A DNA stretch of 64,000 nucleotides from Ananas comosus (GCF_001540865.1 NC_033635.1:3864231-3928230), one strand, 5' to 3'; shown: positions 11,041-23,225, counted from the stretch's first letter. Program-made: numbers and translations. The notes: generated by a model from the letters alone, not told the origin.

Positions 11041-11802
11041 TAAAATTACTAAAATAGCCTCACTGTAATTATTTAAAATAAATATTTTATTTATTATTTT
11101 AAATATTCTATGCTTTCAAATTATTATGAGGATTAAAATTATAAAAATTTTTGCGTAATTGTATACCTAAAATTATTTTCCACTGTTCTTTTGTAATTTT
11201 GAAAAATTTCTTAAATTTTCAAACAACAATATTAAAATTGTCATATTTATAAATTTCACGCACAATAGTATTTTCTGAATTACAATTAATATTTTAGTTA
11301 TAATATCATTATACCCTCCAAAAATACTATTTTCCAACCTTTCAAATTTAGCCCCTAGTGGAGTTGAGTATCGTTAGGCGTTTTCAAATCCGATTTGTTC
11401 CGATCTTTCAAACTTTGCATTGCTATTCGAATATCATTAATAATTCTGAAATATTTATGTACATCAAGTCAATCTGCACATCAACGAACATTTACACAGA
11501 TAACAACACATTGAATCAAAAACAAAAACATATACAACCAAAATAGAACCGAAATAGTACAAATATATAACAGAGTACAAAAATACGAATATCTACCAAC
11601 ATATCTACCTACCAATATTCAACGCAGAAAATATCATCACAATATATAACATTAATACATGTTCCATAACAGACATAAAAAAGCAAGTATTACAAAGTAT
11701 ATCTATCTCATACATCATAATCAGCCCCAATTGTCAAATAACAATATAACCACTACACTCATTTCTACCAAATATCAATACAATTATCTAATTTATATAA
11801 AA

Positions 11803-13202
11803 TTATATTCTAGTGTTCCACAATTGATTTGTAATATTAGCACGTAGATCCTCACCATTTTGGGAGTCCTCAATTACTCCCACTAAATCGTCCACTCCAC
11901 CTTCATTTTCAGCGTTCTGTTCATCTGGACCCTCATCAGGAAAAATGTTATCATTTGCTTGGTGACGGCGAATAAAGTTATGTATTATACAATATGCCAT
12001 AGCAATCAAGCATTGAACTTTATACGAAAATGGTGTTGCTACATTTAGAATTTTGAAACGCTTCTTCAAAATGCCAAATGTTCTCTCAACCACATTCCTT
12101 AATTGAGCATGCCGGTGGTTATACAAATCTCGTGGATTTCGATGAACGCGGGCCCGTGTGCTTGCGTCAAACTGACTAATATGGTAACGCTCTCCTCTAT
12201 AGGGTGCAAGAAATTTTTCAGTATTTGCATATCCCGAGTCTACTAAGTAATACTTGCCTGCAAATAATATAATAACCATATGTTATTAGTATAAAAAACT
12301 TATCTACAATAGTGTTCATATATATTTAAATTTAACAAATAATTTATTAGCAAGACTACCTTCGGGAACAACGAAACCACCTCTTTCGCATGCCCATCGA
12401 AGTACTCTCATATCGGCAGCAGAGCCTTCCCATCCTGTGCATACAAATAAAAAATTAAGATCAAATGACACCGCAGCCATCATATTTTGTGAGGTGAACC
12501 CTTTTCGACATCGAAATGGTGCTTGTTGACTCCTTTTGACCACTACTGGAATATGTGTCCCGTCGATCGCACCAATAGCATTCTACAGTTTTACAAAAGA
12601 AAAGATAAAAATATTAGTAATAAATTTTATTTATACACCAATGTATTATACGTAAAAGTGTGTATGGTTACCTTGAAAGGATGAAAATTTTGATTATCCC
12701 GAATTCTTGGATGCACGGCAGCATTACTTGACGGCAACATTATATAGTCATCTTTTAGCCTCACAATGCCGCGTAGTACATTGTTAAAATGCCTACTGAT
12801 GGTTTCTCCGGAATGTTGGAATGTTTCCGCCAATATTCGGTTTGCCACGCCATGCCCTACGCCATATAGAAAGATGCCTAACTGCTCATCAGCAGTCATA
12901 TTTCTTGTGCTACTTATTAAGCCCTTCTCGACTAAAGCATCGCGGAGTGCAATAAATGTAGTTGCACTCACACGAAAGTGATGGCAGCAACGTTCAGGAT
13001 GACCAGATAAGATATCACACAATATTTGATGTCCGGTAAACGGTCGAGTCCGACACCTTTGTCTGGGTACTCTATTTGCAACTGCAGATTCTAATTCAAG
13101 TAGCATCATAGCCTCGATAGATTCATCATCATCATCTATTATTGTCATAATGGTGGCTATGGTCTCTGAAGAAAAAATTCTTTTGTATAGTGGGTTCGCC
13201 AT
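11803..13202 (-). CDS. PIF/Harbinger transposase (HARBI1-like, DDE_4 family)
   Basis: Three exons joined by consensus splice sites: 13202-12672, 12582-12360 and 12257-11803, giving an uninterrupted 402 aa protein, the usual size for the family. It cuts and pastes its own element in the nucleus. Exon 1 holds the N-terminal DNA-binding region (QLGIFLYGVGHG...NRILAETFQHSGETISRHF). The catalytic triad is complete: D184 in GAIDGTH, D258 in YLVDSGY and E309 in NVVERTFG. The GWEGSAADMRVL block is also present. The first intron falls exactly before NAIGAIDGTH, so the GAIDGTH block sits at the start of exon 2. An in-frame ATG 16 codons earlier (13250) is possible, but MANPLYKRIF is the better start. 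It probably acts with the Myb-like protein upstream, which in this copy is frameshifted. Confidence 0.92.
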
Positions 13203-13519
13203 TAATGTCTTTCTAATTGCAACTGTTGTAAATACCGAATAAATCAGCACTTAATAAGCACATCCAAAAATAAATAAATACACACGAACATATAACTATA
13301 GCAAGAGGTAATATATATAGCGCAAACATATAATAATCTTCCAACAGCAAAAAAATATGCAAAGCTAATAAGAGTAGAGGAAATATAAATCAAAGCGTCA
13401 TACATTCAAGAGTCACCACCACAAAGTAGAAAGTATGCAAAGCTAAGATAAAGAAGCATCCACATGCAATAAGCATGGGTCGAGGTATGATACAGAAGAA
13501 CTACCAATACGCCATTTGT

Positions 13520-14751
13520 CTAACTCCCGAGAAATGACGGCCTATAGTATAGATTTTGCTGCGCAATTTCTCGCTCAACCCACTTTCTTGCATGCTTGTC
13601 ATTCAATGACATGAAAGCATTGCGATTCTTGTCTTCCTTAAACGCATCACAGAGAACTAAGATATCATCATCACTTAACCCCGTCATCCCATACACTCGT
13701 TGCATGCATTGGTTCTGCGATGGCATATCAGTGCTCTTGCTCAGCTCTAGCTGACATAGTTGCCGCACCCAACCAAGCTTTTCCTTACCCTGCTCCGCGA
13801 TGTCAAGGTAAGCAGAAGTCCGGGCATCTACTTTCTTTTTTCGTCCCCCAGATGTAGTTGCCGTTTGTGCTTGCTTTTTGTTAGACTCTGGAGAACGAGC
13901 TCTTTTACTACCAGAGCTATGACCAGAACCACTTGCACCAGTTGTAGGCATCACGGGAGGGCTTGGGGAGCGTGACGTATTTGCTTCATCAAAGTTAGCA
14001 TTTCTGGCGCATCCAGATCCCCCTGCTTCGAATGGGTCCGATGAGAGATTACAAGCTGCCATTCCAATGCCAGCAATAGTATCATCCTCACCAGGGGATG
14101 ACCCAGAGGAGCTTTCAATTATAGGGGGAAGCTCCACAGCACTTGTAAATGCATATCTTCCTGTCGCAGTTGTATTTTGGGTAAGAAATTCCATATCATC
14201 GTAGGCGGGAAAGGGCTTATCCCTACACCTGGCGTACGCCGGGTTCTCCTGAAGAAATAATAATAACGTTCAATTTAATACTATCATATAATGTACATGT
14301 CTTAATAACAGAGTGACGCTATTATAAAAGAAATTATAATTACCGCTATTACAGAATCCCAGATTCTTGCGTCACCAGGTGTGGGAATGTGCAAGTCAGA
14401 GTTCCATCCCCACCCGCTCTTATTGGCAAGAGAATGGTACAAATTGAAAGTTTTTTTTAACACTTTAAATCGATTCTTTAATTGTGTCTTTGTTAAGTTC
14501 AAATTGTTTCGACTGTTGAAATCATTTACCATTCGCTTCCAAGCAATCGGAATGAATGATCCATTTACGCAATTACCAAATGTATGTTCATCTCTCATCA
14601 GCCCCAACAATTGCGCATCCAACATGTTGCTCCAATTTTGACTCCTTGTTCTTGTATCAATACGCATACCACCGCTAGCCTCATTAGGTGGGTTATCTGC
14701 CAACCCACTTTGCTGTTGTTTGGACTTTGAAACTTTTTTGAAGGGACGCAT
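13520..14751 (-). pseudogene. Myb/SANT-like protein of the Harbinger element, frameshifted
   Basis: Exon 1 (14751-14344, 136 codons) encodes a Myb_DNA-bind_3-type trihelix region: NWSNMLDAQLLGLM, WKRMVNDFN, QLKNRFKVLKK and SGWGWN. Exon 2 starts at a good acceptor (TTCTTCAG, exon from 14249) and opens ENPAYARCR, then hits a stop. The family's next conserved block, KPFPAYDDM, lies in the +1 frame and continues open to 13520 (Ser-rich, with a basic KRARSPESNKK segment). One extra base in the TT at 14220-14221 explains this exactly. Related proteins bind the element's ends and import the transposase into the nucleus. Either this copy is broken or the base is a sequencing error; no alternative splice I tried restores the frame. 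Confidence 0.8.
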
Positions 14752-16255
14752 CTGTAGTTAATAATCAACAAGTGCATGATGGATGCATGAATATGAGTTT
14801 AATATACTGTACCATTTACATGCAATTTCAGTGAGGAAAGTGATAAAGTACATGCGAAATAAGATACTGTATTAGCATTGCCTACAATATAAGTAATGCA
14901 ATAAAGACTACACATTTACACACAATGGCATAACCTAGACAATAAATTAGCAGTTACATGCAATAGATTTGATAAATGAGCAAGGTAATCACAGATAGGT
15001 GGTTCGTTCCAACTGTTGGCTCAAGTGGTTTCCAACTAACATGGGGTTGCAAAGATTTTACAATCGATGCCATCCATCTTATGTTAATTGCAAACCTTCA
15101 TCATCGCCAAACCACGACTTGTAAACCTTTATTTGTGTCTATCATATTACCAAGCTATCTTAATCAACAGTCTGTGCACAACAATGACATGGCAATTTTA
15201 TACATAAACTAAACCTTGTCAACCGCAAATCTTTCATAATACCAAATAATTCAATAATAATAGCATACCAATGTTCAACATAAACCGAACATTCATAAGT
15301 TGGATTAGATCTACCAATATTCATCATCGACATATGCGCAACCATCATGCAAATATATAATCCTGAATCTCGGCATTCATATTGCAGCTAGGTAAATTAT
15401 AAAAAATTTTTCAGACCTGATAGTAGCACACAGACCAAGCACAGCAGGGGAGCAACAATGAAGAACCAGAGGGCAAGCTCCGCGAACCTCGGCCAACCTC
15501 GGCCAATGAAGGCCCAAAGACAGGGTTCGGCCAAAGCAAGGAGAGAGCAAATAATGCGGCAACACAAAGCACGAAGCCCTTACAACCGGCGACCAACAAT
15601 GAAGGGTTTACGAGCAACGGCGACGATTAGGAGGTCTTCGGATTTTCGGCCACCCAGGACTCCCTTCGGCCGAACGCCCTTGCAACCGACGGCGACGAAG
15701 TCAAGCAGGGAGGACTTGCTTTGGCCGAACGCAAGCCCGTCCAACCCGCGGCAATCGAGGAGGGGCAGTTTCGGCGTTCGGTGGAAGAAGAGGGAGGGAT
15801 TCGGCGTTCGGAGGAAGAAGATGAACAAGAGGAGAGAGGAACAGACAAAACCCCCAAATTAGAGGTGAAGGCAGCTCAGATCTACCCAGATCTACATCCA
15901 GGGGTGTGATGCAACCCGAAAGTCAAGCAGGGAGGAGAAAGGAGGAAGCGGTACCGTCGTTACTGAAGGCTTTACGAGCAATGGCGACGTGAAAGGGGCT
16001 TCGGATTTTCGGGCTTGCAGAAACCCTTACAACCGGCAGTGAACGGTCTGCGACCGACGGTGAGGAGGTGAAGCAGGGAGTTGTCGGTTCGGGCGTACAC
16101 AACGCCGTCCAACCCACAGCGACGAGGTTGATGGAAGGAGCGGCTGTGAGAGGAAATTGGGGAAGAAGGAGTTAGGAGGTTGGGGGAGGAACTACAGTAG
16201 TGCGTTGGGAGTGATGCGAGGGCTCAGCCAAACCCGTGAAGAGAGAGAGAGAGGG
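14752..16255. other. 5' region of the Harbinger Myb-like gene
   Basis: Noncoding interior of the element. From about 15420 to 16140 it is GC-richer and partly self-repeated: TTACGAGCAA.GGCGACG, TTCGGATTTTCGG and CCCTTACAACCGGC each occur twice. The short overlapping ORFs here share no recognisable motif and look like composition artefacts. Confidence 0.5.
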
Positions 16256-16256
16256 G

Positions 16257-16337
16257 GGGGTGGGGTTAACAAACCCCACCCTGTCGGCCTTATTCCCGCT
16301 TAACCCCTTTTGGGGTGGGGTTTGTTAACCCCACCCC
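16257..16337. repeat. Subterminal hairpin of the Harbinger element
   Basis: GGGGTGGGGTTAACAAACCC at 16257 and GGGGTGGGGTTTGTTAACCC at 16312 are inverted partners that could fold into a stem of about 25 bp. It is flanked by a GA run at 16240. Confidence 0.7.
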
Positions 16338-16414
16338 AAAATATGGGTGTTTGGGAGTAAGTACGGGGTTAAGGGGTTATTCCACCCCTTAACCCCATAC
16401 CAAACAGAGGCTAA

Positions 16415-17192
16415 AAAATTTATTGATTTTACGTTTTTACAAAAAAAAGTTATTTTTCAAATTTTATAAATCACATCTAGAGTTTTAGTAAACAAACCAA
16501 ATTATTCTTATTTCTCTTTTTCTTTCGTTTCATTTTCTTTTTCGTTTTTCTTTTTCCTCTTCGTCGCTGTACCCCTCCTCCATTGCCGCCGTGTCGACGC
16601 TGTGCTCCTCTCTTCTTTCTCGTTCGCACCACCACCAGCGCTGGCAGCAACGATATATGCTCATATATGGCACTTATTGCAAAAATAAGGTTGTGACACA
16701 GAGCGTGGCTCTAGACGGCAACGGTGACGGCGACGAAGGTGTTGTAGGATTTAAGGACGATGGAGGGAATAGTGCATTGGGATGGAGGGAACAGTTGCGG
16801 TAAAGGACGAAGGAGAAAGTGCGGTTGAAAAAATATGTTGCAAAGAATAGGAAAAAAAAAAGAAATAAAAAATAATTTTCCTCTCTAGAGAACCCATCAC
16901 ATTCTGCGGCCATTACAAAAAAAGTTCAAAATAAATTATATTAAAACTATATAATTTAAAATTATTTATGATATATTATATTATAAAAAATAAAAATTAT
17001 ACCGTCTGAAATTTAGAAAAATTTAAATTTTTCAATGGCAGAGTGTTTACAATTAGTACTTTTCTAAGGAGAAAGCATTGAAGGCGTACGGACGCACTGG
17101 TACAGCGGGTGCAGCCAATAATTTTTAGCAATTAAGAAATCATCACGTGACAATGCCGCTTCTTGGCCCACAGGTGCGGGTAGTAAATAACA
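16415..17192. other. Spacer between the Harbinger element and a MITE
   Basis: AT-rich except for 16560-16800. A 70-codon ORF there has no recognisable domain and is not called as a gene. Confidence 0.4.
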
Positions 17193-17549
17193 GGGTAAAC
17201 TTCAAATACTACTTCCGTGGTTTCAGGCTTTCACATTTTAATATTCTATAGTTTAAAGCGTATCAAATTAGTATTCTGTAGTTTTATTTTTATCTTTTTG
17301 TTAGCTTTTGCGTTAATATTTTGTTTAATTATATATAAAAAAATTTCAGATACCCCACCTAAATTTATCGAATATTTACCTCAATACTTTTTAGTTTTAA
17401 CTTTATCACTGATTTAACGAAAAAGTTAGTGGAATCGCTAATAAAAAAATAAAAATAAAATCACATGGCATTAAATTGATACACTTTAAAGCATAAGATA
17501 CTAAAGTGAGAAAGTGTGAAATCACTTTGATGGTATTTGAAGTTTTTTC
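17193..17549. mobile_element. Mutator-type MITE, same family as 39458-39919
   Basis: Ends GGGTAAACTTCAAATAC and its inverse GTATTTGAAGTTTTTTC. Flanking 9 bp repeats are TAAATAACA (17184-17192) and TAAATAATA (17550-17558), one mismatch. The arms carry the GTGGTTT...CTTTCACATTTTAATATT motif found in tandem in the 39 kb element. No coding sequence. Confidence 0.65.
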
Positions 17550-17558
17550 TAAATAATA

Positions 17559-19165
17559 ACAACAAGCGGGAAGAGGAATGAAAGAAGAAGAATTCAAAGT
17601 TTCACTTCTAGAAGACTGACGAAAGAAGTCAAGCAGAAACGAAGGCCTTCTAACCAAATCAAACGTCTGCTCTCGCGCGCGACTGACCGATCGATCGAAA
17701 CCCTAATCTCGTTCCTCTTCGCTTTTTGCTGTGTACAAGTTTGGGATGATGCATTACAATTAAATTTGTATTGAGTTTTCGATCTCTTCAACAATAATCA
17801 TGATGTATTCATGCATCGGTAGATACTGAGTGACTTGTATTACGTGCGCCGACCAAAAAGTTAAAAATGGCAGATATGAGAATTGAACTTAAAACCTCTT
17901 AGAATGACGGTTGTTTTAGACTGACGTTACCTATAATGAGATATGCTGTGTTACTCGGTAGGGTATGGGTACGTGGTTCACTCGTTTCTGTGAAACGCAG
18001 TACGAGAGGGCCGGGTAGGATTAGTCGGAACGTTATTCTGAATTGTGGTTCGTTTAGACCGTCAATACAAATCGACATATATTAAAGTCAATAACTTACT
18101 TTTGTTACCGTATAGTTCTTTTCTTTCATTATTCAAAACTGCCTCAATTTTTTCTGAACGAATATGACTCTTTTGTGTTATTTTATCTAGTAAAACGCAT
18201 TTTCTTTAAGGTAACTAAACAATTTTGATCTAGAAAAATTGAAGTACTTCTCTACTATTCGGGTTTGCCACCTTTTGTGATCCGGATCGAGAACCCACCA
18301 CAAATCGGTACGTGCGATCCGGACATGGTTCGGATTGGGGGGGGGTGTCTGCGATCCCGGTAACTATGTTTAAGACCGACTTTGATACCTTATTACCCAA
18401 AAGATAGGAAATGGCCTAGGATTAGTTTTAACGTGACTATGAACATATTGATTGTGACGAGGGTTACATTGTAATCAACATAAGAAGGGGAAAAAGAGAA
18501 ATAAAAGAGCCGTGATGGGCTTATAGAATTCATGGTTCTTTGTTCAGAATGAATGATCGATATAAATTGACATAACCTGTATGAGGAGGATCTTTTTCAG
18601 TTCCTATTGAAAAAAAAAAAGCTTTATAATCGCAATTTCTCATTTAGTGAATGCGTCCTCAGTTGGCTTAAATGGGCCAGCATCTTGTCCTGTAATGGGA
18701 GGCCAAGTGAGCAAAGTCATATTCGAAATGGCGTGAAATCGGATTGGGCCGAGTCATCTTCGAAGTGGCGTAAGGCTGGGAGAGACGAGTCACAATCGAG
18801 ACCCATGGGCCGAGTCACCATTGGGAGAAGACGCCTTTAAATACTGGAGAGCATGCTCGCGTAGCAAAAGAGCTACTTGCAAGCTGTGAGGGCATTGAGT
18901 GGCAGGTATTATGATCGACGCAACCTAACAATCGACATTATTTTTCTATTAAAAGTTTTCAGAATATCTCTTTTGATTCCATTCTTTCAAGTTCGTACCG
19001 TACCTTTTGTGCGGCTGTAATGATGTAGAGTGAAACTTCAGCCTTCAGCTTGCTACTATCTTCATGTCTTTTACTCAATGTTGTCTAAACTCTTAAAGCT
19101 AACCGTTTATGGAGTATGTCAGTTGCTGTCGGCTGCAAGTGAAATTGTATGTTTGCTGTCAAAAG
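17559..19165. other. Spacer and possible relic of a gene 5' end
   Basis: Around 17630-17730 the sequence (CGCGCGACTGACC, GAAACCCTAATCTCG) looks like a plant 5' leader, but no coding exon follows and the N-terminal exons expected for SYP61 are not seen. The rest contains no gene I can support. Around 17880 a B-box-like GTTTTAAGTTCAATTC (minus strand) hints at an old SINE. Confidence 0.35.
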
Positions 19166-20302
19166 GTAGGTGAATTGGACAAAGCCAATGCAGTTGCTGC
19201 TGGAGACAAATATAGCTTGGTTTGGTATTGATGAAGTTGAACTTGAAAGGAGGAGGAAATGGACAACTACCGCTCATAATCAGGTATCGTGCTTTCGATT
19301 AATGGGGGTTCACATGCAACGTCAAAAGCTTCTGAATGATCGTTCTTGTCAAGAAGAAAGAGAGAACTTGAACGCTATGAGAGACATTAATAATAATTTC
19401 ATCTCGTCAGAATCAGAGCGACGGCTGCTCTTCATTAAGTAAGACTACTGTCTTTCAAATTTCTTCTTTCCATTTTTCTTCCATGCATAGTTGAGGCAAA
19501 CCAATCTGTTAGCCCATCATAACAGAGTGGAGTTAATTGACCCTTCGTACGAATTTTTTCCCCTTACCTATTATCAACTTTCTCTCAATTGTTGATAGCG
19601 TATGACAAAGCATATGGTTCTCTTTAGGTTAGTAAACTGTTTAACATTTTCCGCTGCTTTTCTAATTTATTTCCATAATTATGTATATGCTCTATTATAT
19701 AAGTAAACATTCTAAATAAGACAAACGTATATCTTAGCAAGATCATGTGAATAATTTTGTATATTGTGTAGCAACTAGATATACTTTTGTCTTAGGGGCA
19801 TATTTAATTATCAACTACCTTGATTAACCGTGGATAACATATTCCTTTTAGAAGAATTTTGCCACACGAAACAATCATTGTGCAATTGTAGAGAACAATG
19901 AATTACATAGTTGATGCGAAAAAAATTGTACATCTCTAAAACGCCGTATATCTGCGAAGTTTCAGGAAACAAGATGATGTTTCAGGAAACAAGATGAGGA
20001 GCTGGATGAGCTTAGTGTGAGTGTTCAGAGAATCGGAGATGCAGGGATTATTACAATAAATGAAGAGCTTACTGGACAGGTACTGCTAGTTCTTTTTTTC
20101 TTCTTTCTTTACTTCCGTATCGAGACAATTTAAACCTAATTTAGTTCATGATCTACGCAACCAGATGTAGTGACATAACCAGCTTCCTTCTGTTGTATGC
20201 TGGGGCAGACATTTATATCTGCGAAGTCAAAATGGCCATTACATGACTGCAGCAGTAAACTGTTATTTTGGTTATCCCTCTTGTGATTGAGCATTACCTT
20301 AA

Positions 20303-21863
20303 AGGTGCGTTTAGTTCGCGCTATTTTTTTAAGATTCCTAATAATTTAATAAGAATAAAAAAATATAACGGTGTTTGATTAAACGCACTAAGTAATCTAC
20401 TTGGTAATATTAGATTTACTTGGGAATGAGATTCATCCCAAAGTACTAATCTCATTCCCTTGAGGGAGGGTGGGTATCCTCATGTTAATGGATTAGGATA
20501 ATCATAATATATCTAATTTTTTTCTTTCTTCCTATCCGTTTGCTAGTTGGTATTATTTTTTTTTATACTCTAATCTCATATCTCTTTTTAAACTTATTTT
20601 TTTCTCTCTAAACTTCAATTCTTTTTCTTTTTCTAAACTAAGTTCTCTCTCCCCCTCTTTTTCTAAATTCCCAACTCTCTCACTCCCTTTAGGGGCTGTT
20701 TGGTTGTACGCATTTGCAACTGCAGTGCAGTTGCAAATGCTTGCAGCCACAATTCCTTTGTTTGGTTTAGTGTAGTTGAGTTCAACTGCTGCAGTTCCAA
20801 CTGCACAAGAAGGCCCAAATGCTGCAGTTGGAACTACATCCAAATTGGTCGTAGCTCCAACTGCAGCAGTTGGTGAGGGATAGGATCACCTACAAATTAA
20901 TAATAACAAATAAATAAATAAATAGCTAAATAAATAAATAATATATGTATATAGGTAAATAAAAATACTTATAAATAAACTCATACTAATAAAATTTTTT
21001 AGACAATACAAGCTTTGTGCAAAAAATTAATTTTTTTAAATTTATTTTATTTAAAATATAAATATAGTTTTTTTTTCTAAATTTTTATAGAATGTGATCG
21101 TGTATGTTAATTTAATAAGTTTTAATTAATTATAATTATTAAATTTGATAAAAAAAAAATAAGAGAATCATTTAAATTTTTAAAGTTTGATTTACATATT
21201 AAAATTAAATAAATTAAAAATTTTAAATGTGTCGATTAATAAGTTGAAGAATTGTTGAAAAATATAAAAATATTATATATATCTACTTATTTATTTATAA
21301 ATAGTAAATTTAAATAATTAATAAATGTATACAATTATTTTATGTTTAGTGAAGGTAACCTCACCACTCTATCTGAAGAGGTGACAAAATTAATAAATAC
21401 AACTATCAGCTTCATATTACCAAACAGAAGAAATGTAACTGCAGCAGTTGCAATTGCGTAAAACCAAACAGACTAGGTGTAGTTATAACTGCAGCATTTG
21501 CAACTGCATGTATTTCCAACTACACTGTTTCTGCAACTACATCCAACCAAACGGCCCCTTAAACTCGACTCTATTTCTCTTCCAATTTCTTTAATTATGC
21601 TCTCTCTCTCTCTAACCTATATTCTCTCTTCCTTTTTTCTAAAAAAATGTTAAAATTTTTTATAGCATTATCTAAAATTAATTAAAAAATAAAAATAAAT
21701 TTATTGTATATTTTTTGTAATTTTAAATAACATGACTAAATAATATGACCGTACGAACTAAATATAGGAATACCATATTCTTAGTAATAGAATGAATAGG
21801 ACTAAAATTATCGGACATCTTTTTGTTTCTAATAATCTTTCATAGTACGAACCAAACGCGCCC
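20303..21863. mobile_element. Tourist-like MITE (outer), interrupted by a second MITE
   Basis: Left end AGGTGCGTTTAGTTCG and right end, reverse complemented, GGGCGCGTTTGGTTCG, flanked by TAA at 20300-20302 and 21864-21866, the Harbinger-type target duplication. Without the nested 870 bp it would be about 690 bp. No ORF. It lies in an intron of the SYP61 relic. Confidence 0.75.
20692..21558. mobile_element. Tourist-like MITE (inner, nested)
   Basis: Left end GGGGCTGTTTGGTT and right end, reverse complemented, GGGGCCGTTTGGTT, flanked by TTA at 20689-20691 and 21559-21561. The subterminal regions are rich in the motif CTGCAGTTGCAACTGCA in both orientations. 867 bp without coding capacity. It inserted into the outer element at 20303-21863 and is therefore younger. 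Confidence 0.85.
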
Positions 21864-22085
21864 TAAAGGGTAGTAGATAAAAAAAAAGAAGTTAAGATTT
21901 ATTGATTCATTAAATTACATGCAACCTGCAAACTGCTTTTGTTTCATCCTTCCTCGATGAATTTTATTAACTTACAATATTCCTTGATAATGCAGGAGAG
22001 AATCCTGGATGATCTTTACTGTAACTATTTCGACCGGGTCTATCTCTCTCTCTCTCTCTCTCTCTCTACACAAAGATCAAAATAT

Positions 22086-22250
22086 CATTATTATTATTAT
22101 TATTATTTTAGAGATAGGTAGAACGCTACCCGCTTCGTTTATTTCATTTAGAAATAAACTTAGCTGGAAATATGAATCAACTAGGATTCAAATTTGGGTC
22201 TCGGATACCAACCACCAAATTCTTTGCCACTTGCTCTAAGCACGGTCGGT
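22086..22250 (-). mobile_element. tRNA-derived SINE, copy 2 (most complete)
   Basis: 165 bp flanked by the exact 12 bp repeat AGATCAAAATAT at 22074-22085 and 22251-22262. It reads on the minus strand: head ACCGACCGTGCTTAGAGCAA, box-A-like TGGCAAAG, box-B-like TTTGAATCC, body with GAAGCGGGTAGCGTTCTACC, and a (TAA)n tail. Of the three bracketed copies it is the only one in which I can see both Pol III boxes. It is inserted in the last part of the SYP61 relic. Confidence 0.88.
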
Positions 22251-22405
22251 AGATCAAAATATTATTGATGTGGAATAAAATCTATGCACAGAGAAAAATG
22301 GCTACGGTTATGCAGAAGATTCGCGTAAAGGGGTAGATTCGGATGATTGCATTGTTGGCAGTTCCTTTTATCGTCCTCTTTCTTTTGTTGGTGTTCTTTA
22401 CATAG

Positions 22406-23225
22406 TTCAACAAATGGAAATGGTGTGATCTGGTACTGCATTTCTTAGTGTGTGAATTTTTACTTTATTTTTGTTTTTGTTTTTTTTGTTTTTTGGTTTA
22501 AAGTGGGGAGCGTGGTATATATAGCATATACTTGTAAATACAATTTGACTAAGGAACAAGAGCAATGTACACTTTCCACTTACATGATCATATCTTACTA
22601 CCTTGCATTTTGGAAATGTTGAAGCTCTTTCAAATAAATTATAACTTGGGGAGAAAAAAATTTATATCATTTGGGCACTACCATTTCCGTCAAACCGGAT
22701 GCACTTTCGATTAGATCAACTGATTAAATTTCCAGCTTAAATTGGGTTCGATCTTGACTCAGACCCGACTCAGCCTTGTTTAATCTTTCTTCTTATATTG
22801 AGTGCTTTAGGTGTGGTCTAATGAATGTGTAAGGATGAACAACATTTTGTTTTTTCAGTTATTGATCATTTAAAGTTAAGAAATCAAAATTGAAAATTAC
22901 AAAGAAAAAGAAAGGGGTTATTATGACAAAAGGGAACCATTAAATTGCTTAGATTTTCAACTTGATATCTGAAACTAATACAAATAATGATACAACTTAA
23001 TTGTATCATTTTGTTGCATGCATCAGACCTTCCCTTTTTTCAATTTTTTGCGAAAAAGGAGTTTTGAGAATATCCAATGTAAATGCCATTTTCATTAATT
23101 GGTTTTCCAAATTTGCTGAGCTGTAGCATAGCAATAAGCTCAAAAAGCATCCACAAAACTAGCCCTTCCAACAACCATTTAAGCTCTTTTTAGCAAATTG
23201 GAAGGCATATCCAAATCATTAATTT
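22406..23225. other. AT-rich spacer
   Basis: No coding region, RNA gene or clear repeat border seen. Confidence 0.4.

Larger units (their letters stand above)
10753..16411 (-). mobile_element. Full-length PIF/Harbinger DNA transposon
   Basis: A 5659 bp element. The left end GCCTCCGTTTGGTTCGGGGT and the right end, reverse complemented, GCCTCTGTTTGGTATGGGGT form terminal inverted repeats of about 25 bp with three mismatches. The element is flanked by TAA at 10750-10752 and 16412-16414, the 3 bp target duplication typical of PIF/Harbinger. It encodes the two proteins the superfamily needs, both on the minus strand: a DDE transposase (11803-13202) and a Myb/SANT-like DNA-binding protein (13520-14751). 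Close ends and an intact transposase indicate a fairly recent insertion. Confidence 0.95.
19166..22405 (+). pseudogene. SYP61: SYP61-type syntaxin (Qc-SNARE), decayed copy
   Basis: Exon relics in the SYP61 order: 19166-19440 (GELDKANAVAAGD, then after a frameshift IAWFGIDEVELERRRKWTTT and FISSESERRLLFIK), 19987-20080 (KQDEELDELSVSVQRIGDAG, NEELTGQ), 21996-~22035 (ERILDDL) and 22263-22405 (QRKMATVMQKIRVKG, stop TAG at 22334, then the membrane anchor IALLAVPFIVLFLLLVFFT). SYP61 is a trans-Golgi/plasma-membrane trafficking SNARE. This copy lacks the N-terminal Habc part, has a frameshift near 19200, an in-frame stop where the family has Gln, a 21 bp duplication of TTTCAGGAAACAAGATGA at the exon 2 acceptor, two nested MITEs in an intron and a SINE splitting the SNARE motif. 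Splice sites survive, so it derives from a genomic duplicate and not a processed copy. Confidence 0.85.

Noticed and set aside
15458..15909. 134-codon and shorter Arg/Pro-rich ORFs inside the Harbinger element
   Set aside because: No third Harbinger gene is expected, the composition is low complexity, and the region overlaps the 5' side of the Myb-like gene.
17990..18030. AGTACGAGAGGGCCGGGTAG, resembling the sarcin-ricin loop of large-subunit rRNA
   Set aside because: Only about 11 bases match in a row and the flanks do not align with nuclear, plastid or mitochondrial rRNA; treated as coincidence.
18607..18840. 77-codon ORF with Trp-rich sequence
   Set aside because: No recognisable domain, no splice context, and the SYP61 N-terminal exons do not match it.
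22040..22239. ORFs across the CT/ATT repeats
   Set aside because: Driven by the microsatellite and the SINE tail within the SYP61 relic.
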